Assembly (NCBI RefSeq): GCF_009765365.1
Contig: NZ_VTOM01000007.1
Coordinates: forward strand, 124,001 to 188,000
DNA: 64,000 bases
Reading direction: 5' to 3'
Source: Antarcticirhabdus aurantiaca
GTDB lineage: Bacteria > Pseudomonadota > Alphaproteobacteria > Rhizobiales > Rhizobiaceae
Made by a program: the position numbers and the translations under genes. The notes below the pieces were generated by a model. It ran no database searches. It saw only the letters and a list, made by a program, of their open reading frames with translations, and was not told the DNA's origin. Positions 53,682-62,611 of this stretch are shown piece by piece (position 1 is the first letter of the stretch; each line of letters begins with the position of its first letter).

Positions 53682-54116
53682 ATGACGGTGAAGCAGATCC
53701 TCGAAGCCAAGGGGCGCGATGTGGCGACCCTGAAGCCGGAGGCGACGGTCGGGGAGGCCGCCGCGGAACTGGGACGGCTGAAGATCGGCGCGCTCATCAT
53801 CCTGGACGGGAATGGCGGCGTTTCCGGCATCCTGTCGGAGCGCGACATCGTGCGCTGCGTCGGGGCGAGGGGAGCGGACAGCCTGTCGCAGCCGCTCGCC
53901 GAGGTAATGACGCGCAAGGTCACCACCTGCTCGGAGGAAACGACGATCCACGAGGCGATGGAGATGATGACCAGCGGACGGTTTCGTCACCTGCCGGTCT
54001 GCACCGACGGCCGCCTCGTCGGCATCGTGTCGATCGGCGACATCGTCAAGCGGCGCATCGAAGACGCCGTCGGCGAGGCCGAGGCGATGCGTGAATACAT
54101 CGCCGCCAGCGGCTGA
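53682..54116 (+). CDS. CBS domain-containing protein
   Basis: A 144-residue protein made of a tandem CBS pair (Bateman module). CBS1 (about 8-65) contains LKIGALIILDGNGGVSGILSERDIVR. CBS2 (about 75-130) contains MTSGRFRHLPVCTDGRLVGIVSIGDIVK. Such stand-alone modules bind adenine nucleotides and act as energy sensors for partner enzymes or channels. ATG 53682 has GGAGG 8 bases upstream. Another ATG at 53661 is in frame. Its stop abuts that of the convergent patatin gene. Confidence 0.94.
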   Translation: MTVKQILEAKGRDVATLKPEATVGEAAAELGRLKIGALIILDGNGGVSGILSERDIVRCVGARGADSLSQPLAEVMTRKVTTCSEETTIHEAMEMMTSGRFRHLPVCTDGRLVGIVSIGDIVKRRIEDAVGEAEAMREYIAASG

Positions 54117-55160
54117 TCAGGCCCGCTGCGTTTCGAAGGCGCGGGCGATCTCGGGCAGGCGAAGCTTGGCCTCGGAATAGCCGAGGTCGATCGCCTCCGC
54201 CGCGCGGTGAAACTCCGACAGGCCGATGTCGCGCACGCGCGGGTGCAGCGCGACGTCGGGCGGATCGCCCGCCATGCGCGAGCGCAGGATGCGGTCCTGA
54301 ATGATGTTGAAGGCGTCCGACATGGATTGCGTGATGCCGATCCGCTCGCGGCGGGCGAGCGCCGGCTCGCTGGCGGAGTGCGGCAGCGGGCGACCGGACG
54401 GCGACGTCGCGGGGGTTTCCTCCGGGCCGTCGCAGGCGCGCATCCGAAGCACCGCGGCCCGGCCGAACAGGTCGTAGTGCAGGTTGACGGCGACCACCAC
54501 CGGCTCCTCGTGCGCACGGCAGACGGACACGGGCACGGGATTGACGAGCGCGCCGTCGAGGAGGCGGCGGCCGTTGCAGTGCACGGGCTCGAAGACGCCG
54601 GGCAGGGCGTAGGAGGCCCGCATCGCCAGGACCAGCGAGCCCGAATCGAGCCAGACCTCGTGGCCGTTGCGCGCTTCCGAGGCGACGCAGACGAAGCAGC
54701 GGTCGAGATCCTCGATCGCGATGTCTTCGAGATGCTCTTCGAGCCGCCGATTGAGCCGCATGCCCTTGAGCAGCCCCGCGCCGCTGAAGGCGAAGTCGAG
54801 GTAGCGGATGAGACCGCGACGGGACAGCGATCGCGCGAAGGCTTCGAGCTCGTCGAGCTTGCCGGCCAGGTAGCACCCGCCGACGAGGGCGCCGATGGAG
54901 GTACCGGCGATCATGGAGATCGGGATCTTCGCTTCGTCGAGCGCTCTGAGAACGCCGATATGGGCCCAGCCGCGCGCCGCGCCGCCGCCGAGTGCCAGAG
55001 CGATGCCGGTTCGCCTCGGGCGCTGACGGCGTCGTTCGACGAAAAACGGCCCCTCGTCACCCGGCGCCGCTCGGAACCCGTCCGAGGCCGCATGCCGATC
55101 GTCTGGTTCTGCGGGCGCGACGGTCGCCGCGTCCACCTGCCCGAACACGCGATGCAACAC
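54117..55160 (-). CDS. Patatin-like phospholipase family protein (RssA type)
   Basis: A 347-residue acyl hydrolase. The oxyanion-loop motif GGGAARGWAHIGVL (about residues 58-71), the nucleophile box GTSIGALVGG (GxSxG, Ser about residue 87) and Asp of DGALVNPVPV (DGG/A motif, about 203) are all present, so it should be catalytically competent. There is a basic, Pro-rich N-terminal extension (about 50 residues) without a signal peptide. GTG 55160 follows GGGAGG. The substrate is presumably a lipid. It converges stop-to-stop on the CBS gene with zero spacing. Confidence 0.93.
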   Translation of the reverse strand: MLHRVFGQVDAATVAPAEPDDRHAASDGFRAAPGDEGPFFVERRRQRPRRTGIALALGGGAARGWAHIGVLRALDEAKIPISMIAGTSIGALVGGCYLAGKLDELEAFARSLSRRGLIRYLDFAFSGAGLLKGMRLNRRLEEHLEDIAIEDLDRCFVCVASEARNGHEVWLDSGSLVLAMRASYALPGVFEPVHCNGRRLLDGALVNPVPVSVCRAHEEPVVVAVNLHYDLFGRAAVLRMRACDGPEETPATSPSGRPLPHSASEPALARRERIGITQSMSDAFNIIQDRILRSRMAGDPPDVALHPRVRDIGLSEFHRAAEAIDLGYSEAKLRLPEIARAFETQRA

Positions 55161-55262
55161 CGTGCGTCCTCCCTTGGCTGGCCGTTCCCGAAACTAACCC
55201 GGGATTCTTGACCAGCCTCTTAAGGTCGCGCCGGCTCGCAGCGACCGCCTTCCTCCGTTCAG

Positions 55263-55700
55263 TTAGCGCTGGACGGTGGAAGGTCCCGCATCGTCGGGCA
55301 CGAACTCCAGCGAACCATCGGCGCGGGCGCGCCGGTAGAAACACGTCGTCCGGCCCGTGTGGCAGGTGTCTTCGGGCTTGAGGACGTCGACCAGGAGCCA
55401 GAGCGCGTCCTGATCGCAGTCGACGCGGATCTCGCGGATGCTCTGCAGGGCCCCTGACGTCTCGCCCTTCTTCCATAGGCTGGCACGGGAGCGCGACCAA
55501 TAATGCGCGATGCCGGTCTCCAGGCTGAGGCGAAGGGCTTCGTCGTTCATGTGGGCGACCATCAGGAGGTCCCTGGTCGCGGCATCGCTGACGACGGCCG
55601 TGACGAGGCCGTGCGCGTCGAAGCGCGGGCGCAGGAGGACGCCTTCCTCCTGCTCGCGCTTCGAGCCGGCCGGCGGATGAAGACGGGGCGCGTCGCTCAC
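55263..55700 (-). CDS. hisI: Phosphoribosyl-AMP cyclohydrolase
   Basis: Opens the adenine ring of phosphoribosyl-AMP in histidine synthesis. The 145-residue protein shows [30 protein letters not shown], the metal motif [12 protein letters not shown] (about residue 92) and Zn-binding [13 protein letters not shown] (about 113-125). GTG 55700 overlaps the folE stop (GTGA), so it is co-translated with GTP cyclohydrolase I. I recall this unusual pairing of two ring-opening cyclohydrolases as conserved in the order. Other his genes are not in the window. Confidence 0.96.
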   Translation of the reverse strand: MSDAPRLHPPAGSKREQEEGVLLRPRFDAHGLVTAVVSDAATRDLLMVAHMNDEALRLSLETGIAHYWSRSRASLWKKGETSGALQSIREIRVDCDQDALWLLVDVLKPEDTCHTGRTTCFYRRARADGSLEFVPDDAGPSTVQR

Positions 55701-56323
55701 CGGCGGTCGTAGACCATGGTGAGGAAGCGCGTCTGAGCGACCGGATCGTCCCTGAAGGCGCCGAGAAAGGCCGTCGTCAGCGTCTTCGAGCCGCGGGTGC
55801 GGATGCCGCGCATCGACATGCACATGTGCTCGGCTTCCAGCATGACCGCAACGCCGCGGGGCTTCAGCGAGTCCTTGATCGTGTCGGCGATCTGCTGAGT
55901 CATCGCTTCCTGCGTCTGGAGGCGGCGGCCGAATATGTCGACGACGCGCGCGATCTTGGACAGGCCGAGCACCTTGTCGTGCGGCAGGTAGGCGACGTGC
56001 GCCTTGCCGACGATCGGCACCATGTGGTGCTCGCAATGACTGTGGAAGTCGATGTCCTTGACGAGCACGACGTCGTTGTATCCGGCGACGTCCTCGAAGG
56101 TGCGCCCGAGCGCCTCCGCCGGGTCGATGCGATAGCCGCCGAAGATCTCCTCATAGGCGCGCACGACGCGCGACGGCGTGTCCACCAGCCCTTCGCGATC
56201 CGGATCGTCGCCGATCCAGCGCAGCAGCACCCGCACCGCGGCTTCCGCTTCCTCGCGGCTCGGCCGCTCGACGCTCGCATCCGAAGCGGTGCTGTTGGGA
56301 AATTGTCTGACGGTTGCGTCCAT
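55697..56323 (-). CDS. folE: GTP cyclohydrolase I
   Basis: Converts GTP to dihydroneopterin triphosphate for folate synthesis. The 208-residue protein has [22 protein letters not shown], zinc and catalytic site [40 protein letters not shown] and the C-terminal [19 protein letters not shown] (Zn Cys). ATG 56323 is taken as the start with GGAGG 12 bases upstream. The frame stays open upstream with ATGs at 56440 and 56530, giving a possible 39-residue longer, basic form that is not family-typical. It is divergent from the NifU-like gene. Confidence 0.96.
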   Translation of the reverse strand: MDATVRQFPNSTASDASVERPSREEAEAAVRVLLRWIGDDPDREGLVDTPSRVVRAYEEIFGGYRIDPAEALGRTFEDVAGYNDVVLVKDIDFHSHCEHHMVPIVGKAHVAYLPHDKVLGLSKIARVVDIFGRRLQTQEAMTQQIADTIKDSLKPRGVAVMLEAEHMCMSMRGIRTRGSKTLTTAFLGAFRDDPVAQTRFLTMVYDRR

Positions 56324-56512
56324 GCCGGCGATACGCCTCCGCTTGGGAACTCTGGCGGCTACCCATTCGGAATGGGGATCCGGCTCTCGACGGGATTCGT
56401 CGTCGGCCGCGGCCTTGATGGGGATTCCATAAATACGCATTAGCGTCTCGATCCTGCGACGAGAAGGCCGGAAAGCGACGAGCAATGCCGACCCGCCGGC
56501 CTCGGAGCTCCT

Positions 56513-56540
56513 TTGGACCAAGCCCGCCACTCCCTATATA
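56513..56540 (+). promoter_or_regulatory. Sigma-70-type promoter of the NifU-like gene
   Basis: TTGGAC (56513-56518), 16 bases, then TATATA (56535-56540, overlapping TATAAG). This is one of the clearest -35/-10 pairs in the window, about 50-60 bases before the start at 56599. Confidence 0.6.
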
Positions 56541-56598
56541 AGGGGTACGCCGGGCGCATAACAGCTTGGCACGGCAACAGCGGACATCGAGGCTGGAC

Positions 56599-57048
56599 GT
56601 GATCGACGACGTCTACAATGCGCGGATCCTGGCTTTCGCGGGCAACATACCGAGGTCGGGCCGCCTGGAGCGCGCGGACGCGACGGCGAAGGCGCATTCG
56701 AAGCTCTGCGGATCGACGGTGCTCATCGACCTCGTTCTCGAAGACGGTGTGGTCACCGATTTCGCCCACGAGGTGAAGGCCTGCGCCCTCGGACAGGCCT
56801 CGTCCTCGATCATGGCGAGCAATATCGTCGGCGCTTCGGCCGACGAGCTGCGGCAGGTGCGCGAGACGATGCGCGCCATGCTGAAGGACAACGGCCCGCC
56901 GCCGGAAGGCCGCTTCGCGGATCTGCGCTACCTGGAACCGGTGCGCGACTACAAGGCGCGCCACGCCTCCACCATGCTGACCTTCGACGCCGTCGTCGAC
57001 GCGCTCGACCAGATCGAGGCCAAGCGCGGCGCGTCGGCCGCTGCCTGA
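56599..57048 (+). CDS. Iron-sulfur cluster assembly scaffold protein (NifU/IscU-like)
   Basis: A 149-residue scaffold-type protein: DDVYNARILAFAGNIPRSGRL at the N-terminus, ligand Cys in HSKLCGSTVLIDL (about residue 37), second Cys in HEVKACALGQASSSIMA (about residue 64), then RYLEPVRDYKARHASTMLTFDAV. The third Cys of classical IscU is replaced by His in this alphaproteobacterial branch. GTG 56599 has CGAGG 6 bases upstream. It is divergent from folE-hisI, in an order I know from other Hyphomicrobiales. A decayed MNT gene starts 12 bases downstream. Confidence 0.93.
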   Translation: MIDDVYNARILAFAGNIPRSGRLERADATAKAHSKLCGSTVLIDLVLEDGVVTDFAHEVKACALGQASSSIMASNIVGASADELRQVRETMRAMLKDNGPPPEGRFADLRYLEPVRDYKARHASTMLTFDAVVDALDQIEAKRGASAAA

Positions 57049-57059
57049 GGAGAGGGGGC

Positions 57060-57348
57060 ATGCGACCGTCCGAGGCGCTGGCGAAACACCGGGACGAGGT
57101 GATCGAGGCGATCGCGCGGCTCGGCGCGTCGAATCCTCGGCTGTTCGGCTCCGTTGCGCGCGGCGAGGACGACCATGAAAGCGACATCGACATCATCGTG
57201 GATATCGAGCCTCCGTCCACATACTAAGTCGTGTTCAAGATCGAGGACGAGCTCGGCGAGCTTTTAGGCGCGCGTTGACGCTCACACGCCGGGTAAGCTG
57301 ACATCACGCTTCATGCAGCGGATTAGAGACGACATCCGGCCCATATGA
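57060..57348 (+). pseudogene. Decayed MNT-type nucleotidyltransferase (MntA antitoxin-like)
   Basis: ATG 57060 with a perfect GGAGAGGGG site opens a frame with a minimal nucleotidyltransferase motif, GSVARGEDDHESDIDIIVD, which keeps both catalytic Asp residues. It then meets TAA at 57225. Beyond that, the same frame gives FKIEDELGELLGAR up to 57275. A one-base frameshift at about 57270-57275 then gives VDAHTPGKL and RIRDDIRPI, ending at 57346-57348. This matches the rest of an about 96-residue MNT protein with one nonsense mutation and one frameshift. No HEPN toxin partner remains beside it. Confidence 0.8.
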
Positions 57349-57502
57349 TACGTGGCCTAGAGCGCATTAGGCCTAAACGGCTTCGGGATCTCTCGAACTG
57401 GCGCGAAGAGGCGAATGTCCTCGTCGCGGAGCGCGGACTGGCTGATCGTTCGAAACGATCGCACGCCGCAGGTGAGAGCCTAATCATGGCTGGCCGAACT
57501 CG

Positions 57503-57781
57503 ATGCCGATAGGTCGTAACTACACCGGCCGGTGGCGGCTCACGCCGGGGCGGCTGCTGGGCATCGGCTTCGTGCGGCTCTACCAAATCGTCTTTTCGCC
57601 GCTCGTCGGCGGCCACTGCCGGCACATCCCGACCTGTTCCGAATACGCCTACGAGGCCGTGGCACGGCACGGGCTCCTGCGAGGCGGCTGGCTTTCCGCG
57701 CGGCGCGTTGCGCGCTGCGGGCCGTTCGGCAAGGCGGGGTTGGACCCCGTGCCGACGGAATGCCGGCGTCATCGACACTGA
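57503..57781 (+). CDS. yidD: Membrane protein insertion efficiency factor YidD
   Basis: A 92-residue small membrane-associated protein thought to aid YidC-dependent insertion. The family signature is complete: GFVRLYQIVFSPLVGGHCRHIPTCSEYAYEAVARHG, with the Cys residues of CRHIPTCS. An amphipathic N-terminal helix precedes it. ATG 57503 lacks a strong ribosome binding site. The 154 bases between the MNT pseudogene and yidD contain small palindromes (57354-57373 and 57444-57460) but no gene. It is 129 bases upstream of thrS. Confidence 0.94.
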   Translation: MPIGRNYTGRWRLTPGRLLGIGFVRLYQIVFSPLVGGHCRHIPTCSEYAYEAVARHGLLRGGWLSARRVARCGPFGKAGLDPVPTECRRHRH

Positions 57782-57910
57782 GGCCCCGGCGGTTGCGCCG
57801 TGATCCCGCGATGGTAAAAGCGCCGCTCCGGCCGAAGGGCTCGGCCGGCACAATCGATCGAACAAAGCTTACCCGCAACCGTAGGCGGGGGTGAGCGGAA
57901 AGGAAGACCC

Positions 57911-59908
57911 ATGATCGACATCCAGTTTCCCGACGGCTCCGCGCGCGCCTTCGAGCCGCAGGCGACCGGCGCCGAGATCGCGGCATCCATCTCCAAGTCG
58001 CTGGCCAAGAAGGCGGTCGCCTACGCGCTCGACGGCGACGTGCGCGACCTGTCCGATCCCGTGGGCCGCGCCGGCACCATCGAGATCCTGACCCGCGAGG
58101 ATCCGCGCGCGCTCGAGCTGATCCGTCACGACGCCGCGCACGTGATGGCCGAAGCCGTGCAGGAGCTCTGGCCGGGAACGCAGGTCACGATCGGGCCGGT
58201 GATCGAGAACGGCTTCTACTACGACTTCGCCCGCGACACGCCCTTCACGCTCGACGACCTCGCCACCATCGAGAAGAAGATGGCCGAGATCGTCCGCCGC
58301 AACGCGCCCTTCACCAAGGAGATCTGGCCGCGCGAGAAGGCGCGCCAGGTCTTCGCCGACAAGGGCGAGGGCTACAAGGTCGAGCTGGTCGACGCGATTC
58401 CCGAAGGGCAGGATCTCAAGATCTACCGCCAGGGCGAGTGGTTCGACCTTTGCCGCGGACCGCACATGGCCTCGACGGGCCAGATCGGCGAGGCCTTCAA
58501 GCTGATGAAGGTGGCGGGCGCCTACTGGCGCGGCGATTCCACCAAGCCCATGCTGACGCGCATCTACGGCACGGCCTGGGCGACGAAGGAGCAGCTCCAG
58601 TCCTACCTCACCATGCTGGAAGAAGCGGAGAAGCGCGACCATCGCCGGCTCGGCCGCGAGATGGACCTCTTCCATTTCCAGGAGGAGGGGCCGGGCGTCG
58701 TGTTCTGGCACCCGAAGGGCTGGTCGCTGTTCCAGGATCTCGTCGCCTACATGCGCCGGCGCCTCGCCGATTCTTACGACGAGGTCAACGCGCCGCAGGT
58801 GCTCGACAAGTCGCTCTGGGAAACGTCCGGCCACTGGGGCTGGTACCGCGAGAACATGTTCCAGGTGCAATCGGCCGGCGACGAGGCGGAGGACAAGCGC
58901 GTCTTCGCGCTCAAGCCGATGAACTGTCCGGGCCACGTGATGATCTTCAAGCACGGGCTGAAGTCGTATCGCGAGCTGCCGATCCGCTATGCCGAGTTCG
59001 GCATGGTGCACCGCTACGAGCCGTCCGGCGCCATGCACGGCCTGATGCGCGTGCGCGGCTTCACGCAGGACGACGCGCACATCTTCTGCACCGACGAGCA
59101 GATGGAAGCCGAGTGCCTGAAGATCAACGACCTGATCCTCTCGGTCTATCGCGACTTCGGCTTCGAGGAGATCGTCGTGAAGCTCTCGACGCGCCCCGAG
59201 AAGCGCGTCGGCTCGGACGAGCTGTGGGACCGCGCCGAGAGCGTCATGAAGAAGGTGCTCGGGACGATCGAGGCGCAGTCGGGCGGGCGGATCAAGACCG
59301 GCATCAACGAGGGCGAGGGCGCCTTCTACGGGCCGAAGTTCGAGTACACGCTGAAGGACGCGATCGGTCGCGAATGGCAGTGCGGCACGACGCAGGTCGA
59401 CTTCAACCTGCCGGAGCGCTTCGGCGCCTTCTACATCGACGCCAATTCCGAGAAGACCGTGCCGGTGATGATCCACCGCGCGATCTGCGGCTCGATGGAG
59501 CGCTTCCTCGGCATCCTGATCGAGAACTTCGCCGGGCACTTCCCGCTCTGGCTGGCGCCCCAGCAGGTCGTGGTCGCGACGATCACCTCGGAAGCCGACG
59601 ATTACGCCCGCGACGTCGCGGCGGCGCTGCGGCGCCAGGGGATGCGGGTCGAGACCGATCTTCGCAACGAGAAGATCAACTACAAGATCCGCGAGCACTC
59701 GGTCGCCAAGGTGCCGGTGATCCTCGTCTGCGGCAAGCGCGAGGCGGAGGAGCGGACGGTGAACGTGCGCCGCCTCGGCCAGCGCGACCAGACCTCGGCA
59801 AGCTTCGACGAGGCGGTGGCGATGCTCACCGCCGAAGCCGAGGCGCCGGACCTGAAGCGTCGCCGCGAGATGCGCGGCGGCGAGGCGCCGGCCGTCGCGG
59901 CCGAGTAG
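57911..59908 (+). CDS. thrS: Threonyl-tRNA synthetase
   Basis: Charges tRNA-Thr. The 665-residue class II synthetase has an N-terminal TGS domain (about 1-62), an editing SAD domain (about 65-230, with [11 protein letters not shown] and [13 protein letters not shown]), the catalytic core with zinc-ligand [10 protein letters not shown] (about residue 337), [30 protein letters not shown] (motif 2) and motif 3 [17 protein letters not shown], and a C-terminal anticodon-binding domain. AAAGGA precedes ATG 57911. No T-box leader is seen in the 129-base upstream gap. Confidence 0.98.
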   Translation: MIDIQFPDGSARAFEPQATGAEIAASISKSLAKKAVAYALDGDVRDLSDPVGRAGTIEILTREDPRALELIRHDAAHVMAEAVQELWPGTQVTIGPVIENGFYYDFARDTPFTLDDLATIEKKMAEIVRRNAPFTKEIWPREKARQVFADKGEGYKVELVDAIPEGQDLKIYRQGEWFDLCRGPHMASTGQIGEAFKLMKVAGAYWRGDSTKPMLTRIYGTAWATKEQLQSYLTMLEEAEKRDHRRLGREMDLFHFQEEGPGVVFWHPKGWSLFQDLVAYMRRRLADSYDEVNAPQVLDKSLWETSGHWGWYRENMFQVQSAGDEAEDKRVFALKPMNCPGHVMIFKHGLKSYRELPIRYAEFGMVHRYEPSGAMHGLMRVRGFTQDDAHIFCTDEQMEAECLKINDLILSVYRDFGFEEIVVKLSTRPEKRVGSDELWDRAESVMKKVLGTIEAQSGGRIKTGINEGEGAFYGPKFEYTLKDAIGREWQCGTTQVDFNLPERFGAFYIDANSEKTVPVMIHRAICGSMERFLGILIENFAGHFPLWLAPQQVVVATITSEADDYARDVAAALRRQGMRVETDLRNEKINYKIREHSVAKVPVILVCGKREAEERTVNVRRLGQRDQTSASFDEAVAMLTAEAEAPDLKRRREMRGGEAPAVAAE

Positions 59909-59947
59909 GCCGCCGAAGTCGGCACACCGATCCCGGATCGGGCGGCG

Positions 59948-61123
59948 TCAGTCGCCCGATCCGCCGTTATCGCCGCTGCTGCCGGTCGCGGAGCCCTCGG
60001 AGACGAGGTCGGCGGCCGTGACCTCGACTTCCAGATCCTTTCCGCCCTCCACCGTGATCACCCGCTGATAAACGCGGTCGCGGTTGTTCGCGACGATCTC
60101 GTAGTCGCCGGCCGCGAGGATCAGCGAGGCGTAGGCACCGACGCTTTCCCGCACCACGTCGCCGGATGAGGACGAGATCGTCCAGGCCGTGTCCGCCATC
60201 GCCTCGCCGCCGGCCTCGCGCACGAGCTTGAGCGTCAGCTTGGCCGCGTGGTGCTGCAGCGTGGCTTCGGTGATCTTCCCGGCATCGACGTGGATGTTGG
60301 CGCGCACGACCGCGTTGATGGCGCCGTAATGCGAGACGACGTGATAGGTGCCGGCATTCAGCCGCACCACGGCGTCGGCGGGCACGTCGCTCGCCACCAG
60401 GTCGCCCTCCGTATCGCCCTCGGCCAGCGTGTAGATGTCGAAGTCGAGCTCCGGCGATTCGATCGGCGCATCGGGGCCGGCCATGGCATGCAGCGACAAG
60501 CCGCCAGCGTCGAGGAGCAGCGTTTCCTTGGCCGATAGGCCAGTGAACCGGATGCGCTTCGTCAGGCCGGCGCGGCCGAAGGCGAGATGGACGACGTAAT
60601 CGCCCTCCGGCACGTCGAAGACCGCTTCGCCGCCCGCGGCGGAGGCGACCAGCGGCAACTGGCCGTCGAGCGCCGGGACGGCGGAGAAGAGCCGCCATTC
60701 GAGACCGTCCGGCACGCTCCCACCCTCGGCCGACAGCTTGGCGTCGAGCTTGAGCGCGGGGCGCGGCTTCAGGATGTCGAGGCTGGGCAGCGGCTGCGGT
60801 GCGAAGGCGGGGAGGGCCGGTAGGTCGGGAAGCGCCGCGCTGCCCTGTTGGAGCGGAGCGGGCAGGGGAATGGGATCGAGGCGCTGGAGGCGCCGGTTGG
60901 CGGGAACGCCGACTTCGGAATCCTCCGGCACGAGCTCGCGCGCCGACGGGGAAACATAGGCGCCCGGGGCCCGGGGCTGTGCGCCGAAGAGGTTTCCGAG
61001 AAAGCTTCCGCCGCCCTCGGGTCCGCCCGCGGGAGCTCCTTGCGCCAGCGCCTGCGCCGTCCCCGAAAGGGCCAGCAGCGTCGCACATAGGACCAACCGT
61101 TTCGACGATGCCAAGGATTTCAC
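59948..61123 (-). CDS. Secreted protein with repeated beta-sandwich (carboxypeptidase-regulatory/PEGA-like) modules
   Basis: A 391-residue exported protein. A signal peptide (about 1-27, ending TAQALAQ) is followed by a Gly/Pro-rich stretch and then three similar segments: VFDVPEGDYVVHLAFGRAG, VVRLNAGTYHVVSHYG and LILAAGDYEIVANNRDRVYQ. Each has the (A/P)xGxYxV pattern of small beta-sandwich repeats. It ends in an acidic Gly/Ser tail. No enzyme motif is present. It may bind peptidoglycan or polysaccharide, which is inference. GTG 61123 is chosen because it starts the signal peptide. No good ribosome binding site is seen. Confidence 0.75.
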   Translation of the reverse strand: MKSLASSKRLVLCATLLALSGTAQALAQGAPAGGPEGGGSFLGNLFGAQPRAPGAYVSPSARELVPEDSEVGVPANRRLQRLDPIPLPAPLQQGSAALPDLPALPAFAPQPLPSLDILKPRPALKLDAKLSAEGGSVPDGLEWRLFSAVPALDGQLPLVASAAGGEAVFDVPEGDYVVHLAFGRAGLTKRIRFTGLSAKETLLLDAGGLSLHAMAGPDAPIESPELDFDIYTLAEGDTEGDLVASDVPADAVVRLNAGTYHVVSHYGAINAVVRANIHVDAGKITEATLQHHAAKLTLKLVREAGGEAMADTAWTISSSSGDVVRESVGAYASLILAAGDYEIVANNRDRVYQRVITVEGGKDLEVEVTAADLVSEGSATGSSGDNGGSGD

Positions 61124-61314
61124 CGGGATGAATTCTGCGGATGTTCGTGGGCGAGGAACGGAGCGGAGGGATGGCGCGCGATCATGGACCATTTCGTGGC
61201 GAATTGCGCCGTGATGCGTGAAGATTCCCCACTGTTGCCGATGTGTCGCCCTTCCCATCGCGGCAGTGGACGATTAGCTCGGCGGCACGACCGACAGGAA
61301 AGGCCCGTTCCGCG

Positions 61315-61899
61315 ATGGTTGACGCCGCGACCCACCTGAAGACCCGCCGCTCGATTCCCATCCCCATGCTCAAGGAGCCGGGACCGAACGAGGCGGAGCT
61401 CTCCGCCATCCTGGAGATCGCCGCCCGCGTGCCGGATCACGGCAAGCTCGCGCCCTGGCGCTTCATTCTGTATCGCGGCGACGCCGCGCGCAGCATCGGC
61501 GAAGCGCTCTTCGCCATCGTCCGCCGCCGGGACGGCGAGAGCCAGACCGACACGCGGCGGGCGGTCGAGACCGGCCGCTTCACGCGCGCGCCCCTCGTCG
61601 TCGGCGTTGTGTCCAAGGCCGCGCCGCACGTGAAGATCCCGGAATGGGAGCAGGTCCTATCGGCGGGCGCCGCCGCGATGAACCTCATCCATGCCGCCCA
61701 CGCGCACGGCTATGCCGCCAACTGGGTGACCGAGTGGGTCGCCTACGACGACGAGGCGAAGGCCGTGCTCGGCATCGCGCCGAATGAGAAGGTCGTCGGC
61801 TTCATCCATATCGGCACGCCGACCGAGCCGCCCTCCGAGCGCCCGCGTCCGGCGCTCGCCGACATCGTTTCGGAAGCCGCGACACCGGACGGGTATTGA
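61315..61899 (+). CDS. Nitroreductase family protein
   Basis: A 194-residue FMN-dependent NAD(P)H oxidoreductase of the YdjA/TdsD-like single-domain type: LKTRRSIPIPMLKEPGPNEAEL, RVPDHGKLAPWRFILYRG (FMN phosphate binding), AAAMNLIHAAHAHGYAANWVTEW and GFIHIGTPTEPPSERPRP. ATG 61315 is used; longer in-frame starts (61243) are not conserved. AGGAAAGG lies somewhat far upstream (about 12 bases). Its stop overlaps the start of the flavin reductase gene (TTGA), so the two flavoproteins are made together. Confidence 0.93.
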   Translation: MVDAATHLKTRRSIPIPMLKEPGPNEAELSAILEIAARVPDHGKLAPWRFILYRGDAARSIGEALFAIVRRRDGESQTDTRRAVETGRFTRAPLVVGVVSKAAPHVKIPEWEQVLSAGAAAMNLIHAAHAHGYAANWVTEWVAYDDEAKAVLGIAPNEKVVGFIHIGTPTEPPSERPRPALADIVSEAATPDGY

Positions 61900-62528
61900 G
61901 CGCCGTGCTGTTCTGGACCACGGACGAGAACCGGCACGGCCTGCCGCACGACCCGTTCAAGGCGATCGTCGCGCCGCGTCCGATCGGCTGGATCTCGACC
62001 CGGACGGCGGAGGGCGAGACGAATCTGGCGCCCTACAGCTTCTTCTCGGCGATCTCCGATCGGCCCAAGCTCGTGATGTTCGCCTCTTCGGGCTTCAAGG
62101 ACGCGGCGACGGCCGCGATCGCCAGCGGCGAGTTCGTCGCCAATCTTGCGACCGCCCCGCTGGCGCGCGCCGTCGTGAAGACCTCCGCGCCGGCGCCCCG
62201 GGGCGTCAGCGAGTTTGACCTCGCCGGCCTCACCGAAGCGCCGTGCCAGCTGGTCAAGGCGCCACGCGTCGCCGAAGCGCCGGCCGCGCTGGAGTGCCGC
62301 GTGACGCAGTGGTTCCACCCGGAGGCGATCGACGGCTCGCGTTCCGAGACGGTGGTGGTGATCGGGCAGGTCGTCGCCATCCACCTCGACGAGGCGGTGC
62401 TGCGCGACGGCATGATCGCCTCGGATCTCGCGCGCCCGCTCTCGCGCCTCGGCTACCTCGACTACGCCGAGACCCGCGAGACCTTCGCCATGCCGCGCCC
62501 GAAGCGTCCCGACGCGACGGACATCTGA
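61896..62528 (+). CDS. Flavin reductase family protein (DIM6/NTAB)
   Basis: A 210-residue FMN-binding protein: PFKAIVAPRPIGWISTRTAEGETNLAPYSFFSAISDRP at the N-terminus (FMN site), GEFVANLATAPLARAV, and the C-terminal GYLDYAETRETFAMPRP typical of the family. TTG 61896 gives a TTGA overlap with the nitroreductase stop, and GTG 61905 is the alternative. The C-terminal sequence differs clearly from the flavin reductase at 11989, so the two are not recent copies. A role in supplying reduced flavin to or acting on the same substrate as the upstream nitroreductase is inferred from coupling. Confidence 0.9.
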   Translation: MSAVLFWTTDENRHGLPHDPFKAIVAPRPIGWISTRTAEGETNLAPYSFFSAISDRPKLVMFASSGFKDAATAAIASGEFVANLATAPLARAVVKTSAPAPRGVSEFDLAGLTEAPCQLVKAPRVAEAPAALECRVTQWFHPEAIDGSRSETVVVIGQVVAIHLDEAVLRDGMIASDLARPLSRLGYLDYAETRETFAMPRPKRPDATDI

Positions 62529-62611
62529 CGGCTCGTTCGGATCATGGTGAACGAATTCTCAACGCATGATCGGCAGACTCGGCTTCGAGGAACGGGAGTC
62601 GGGCGCACGCC

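Noticed and set aside
56324-56530. N-terminal extension of folE or a separate gene
   Set aside because: The frame is open, but the added residues are basic and not family-typical, and no ribosome binding site supports ATG 56530. The ATG at 56440 remains a weak alternative.
57782-57910. Possible T-box or attenuator leader upstream of thrS
   Set aside because: There is no T-box consensus, no specifier hairpin and no terminator. T-boxes are also not expected in alphaproteobacterial thrS.
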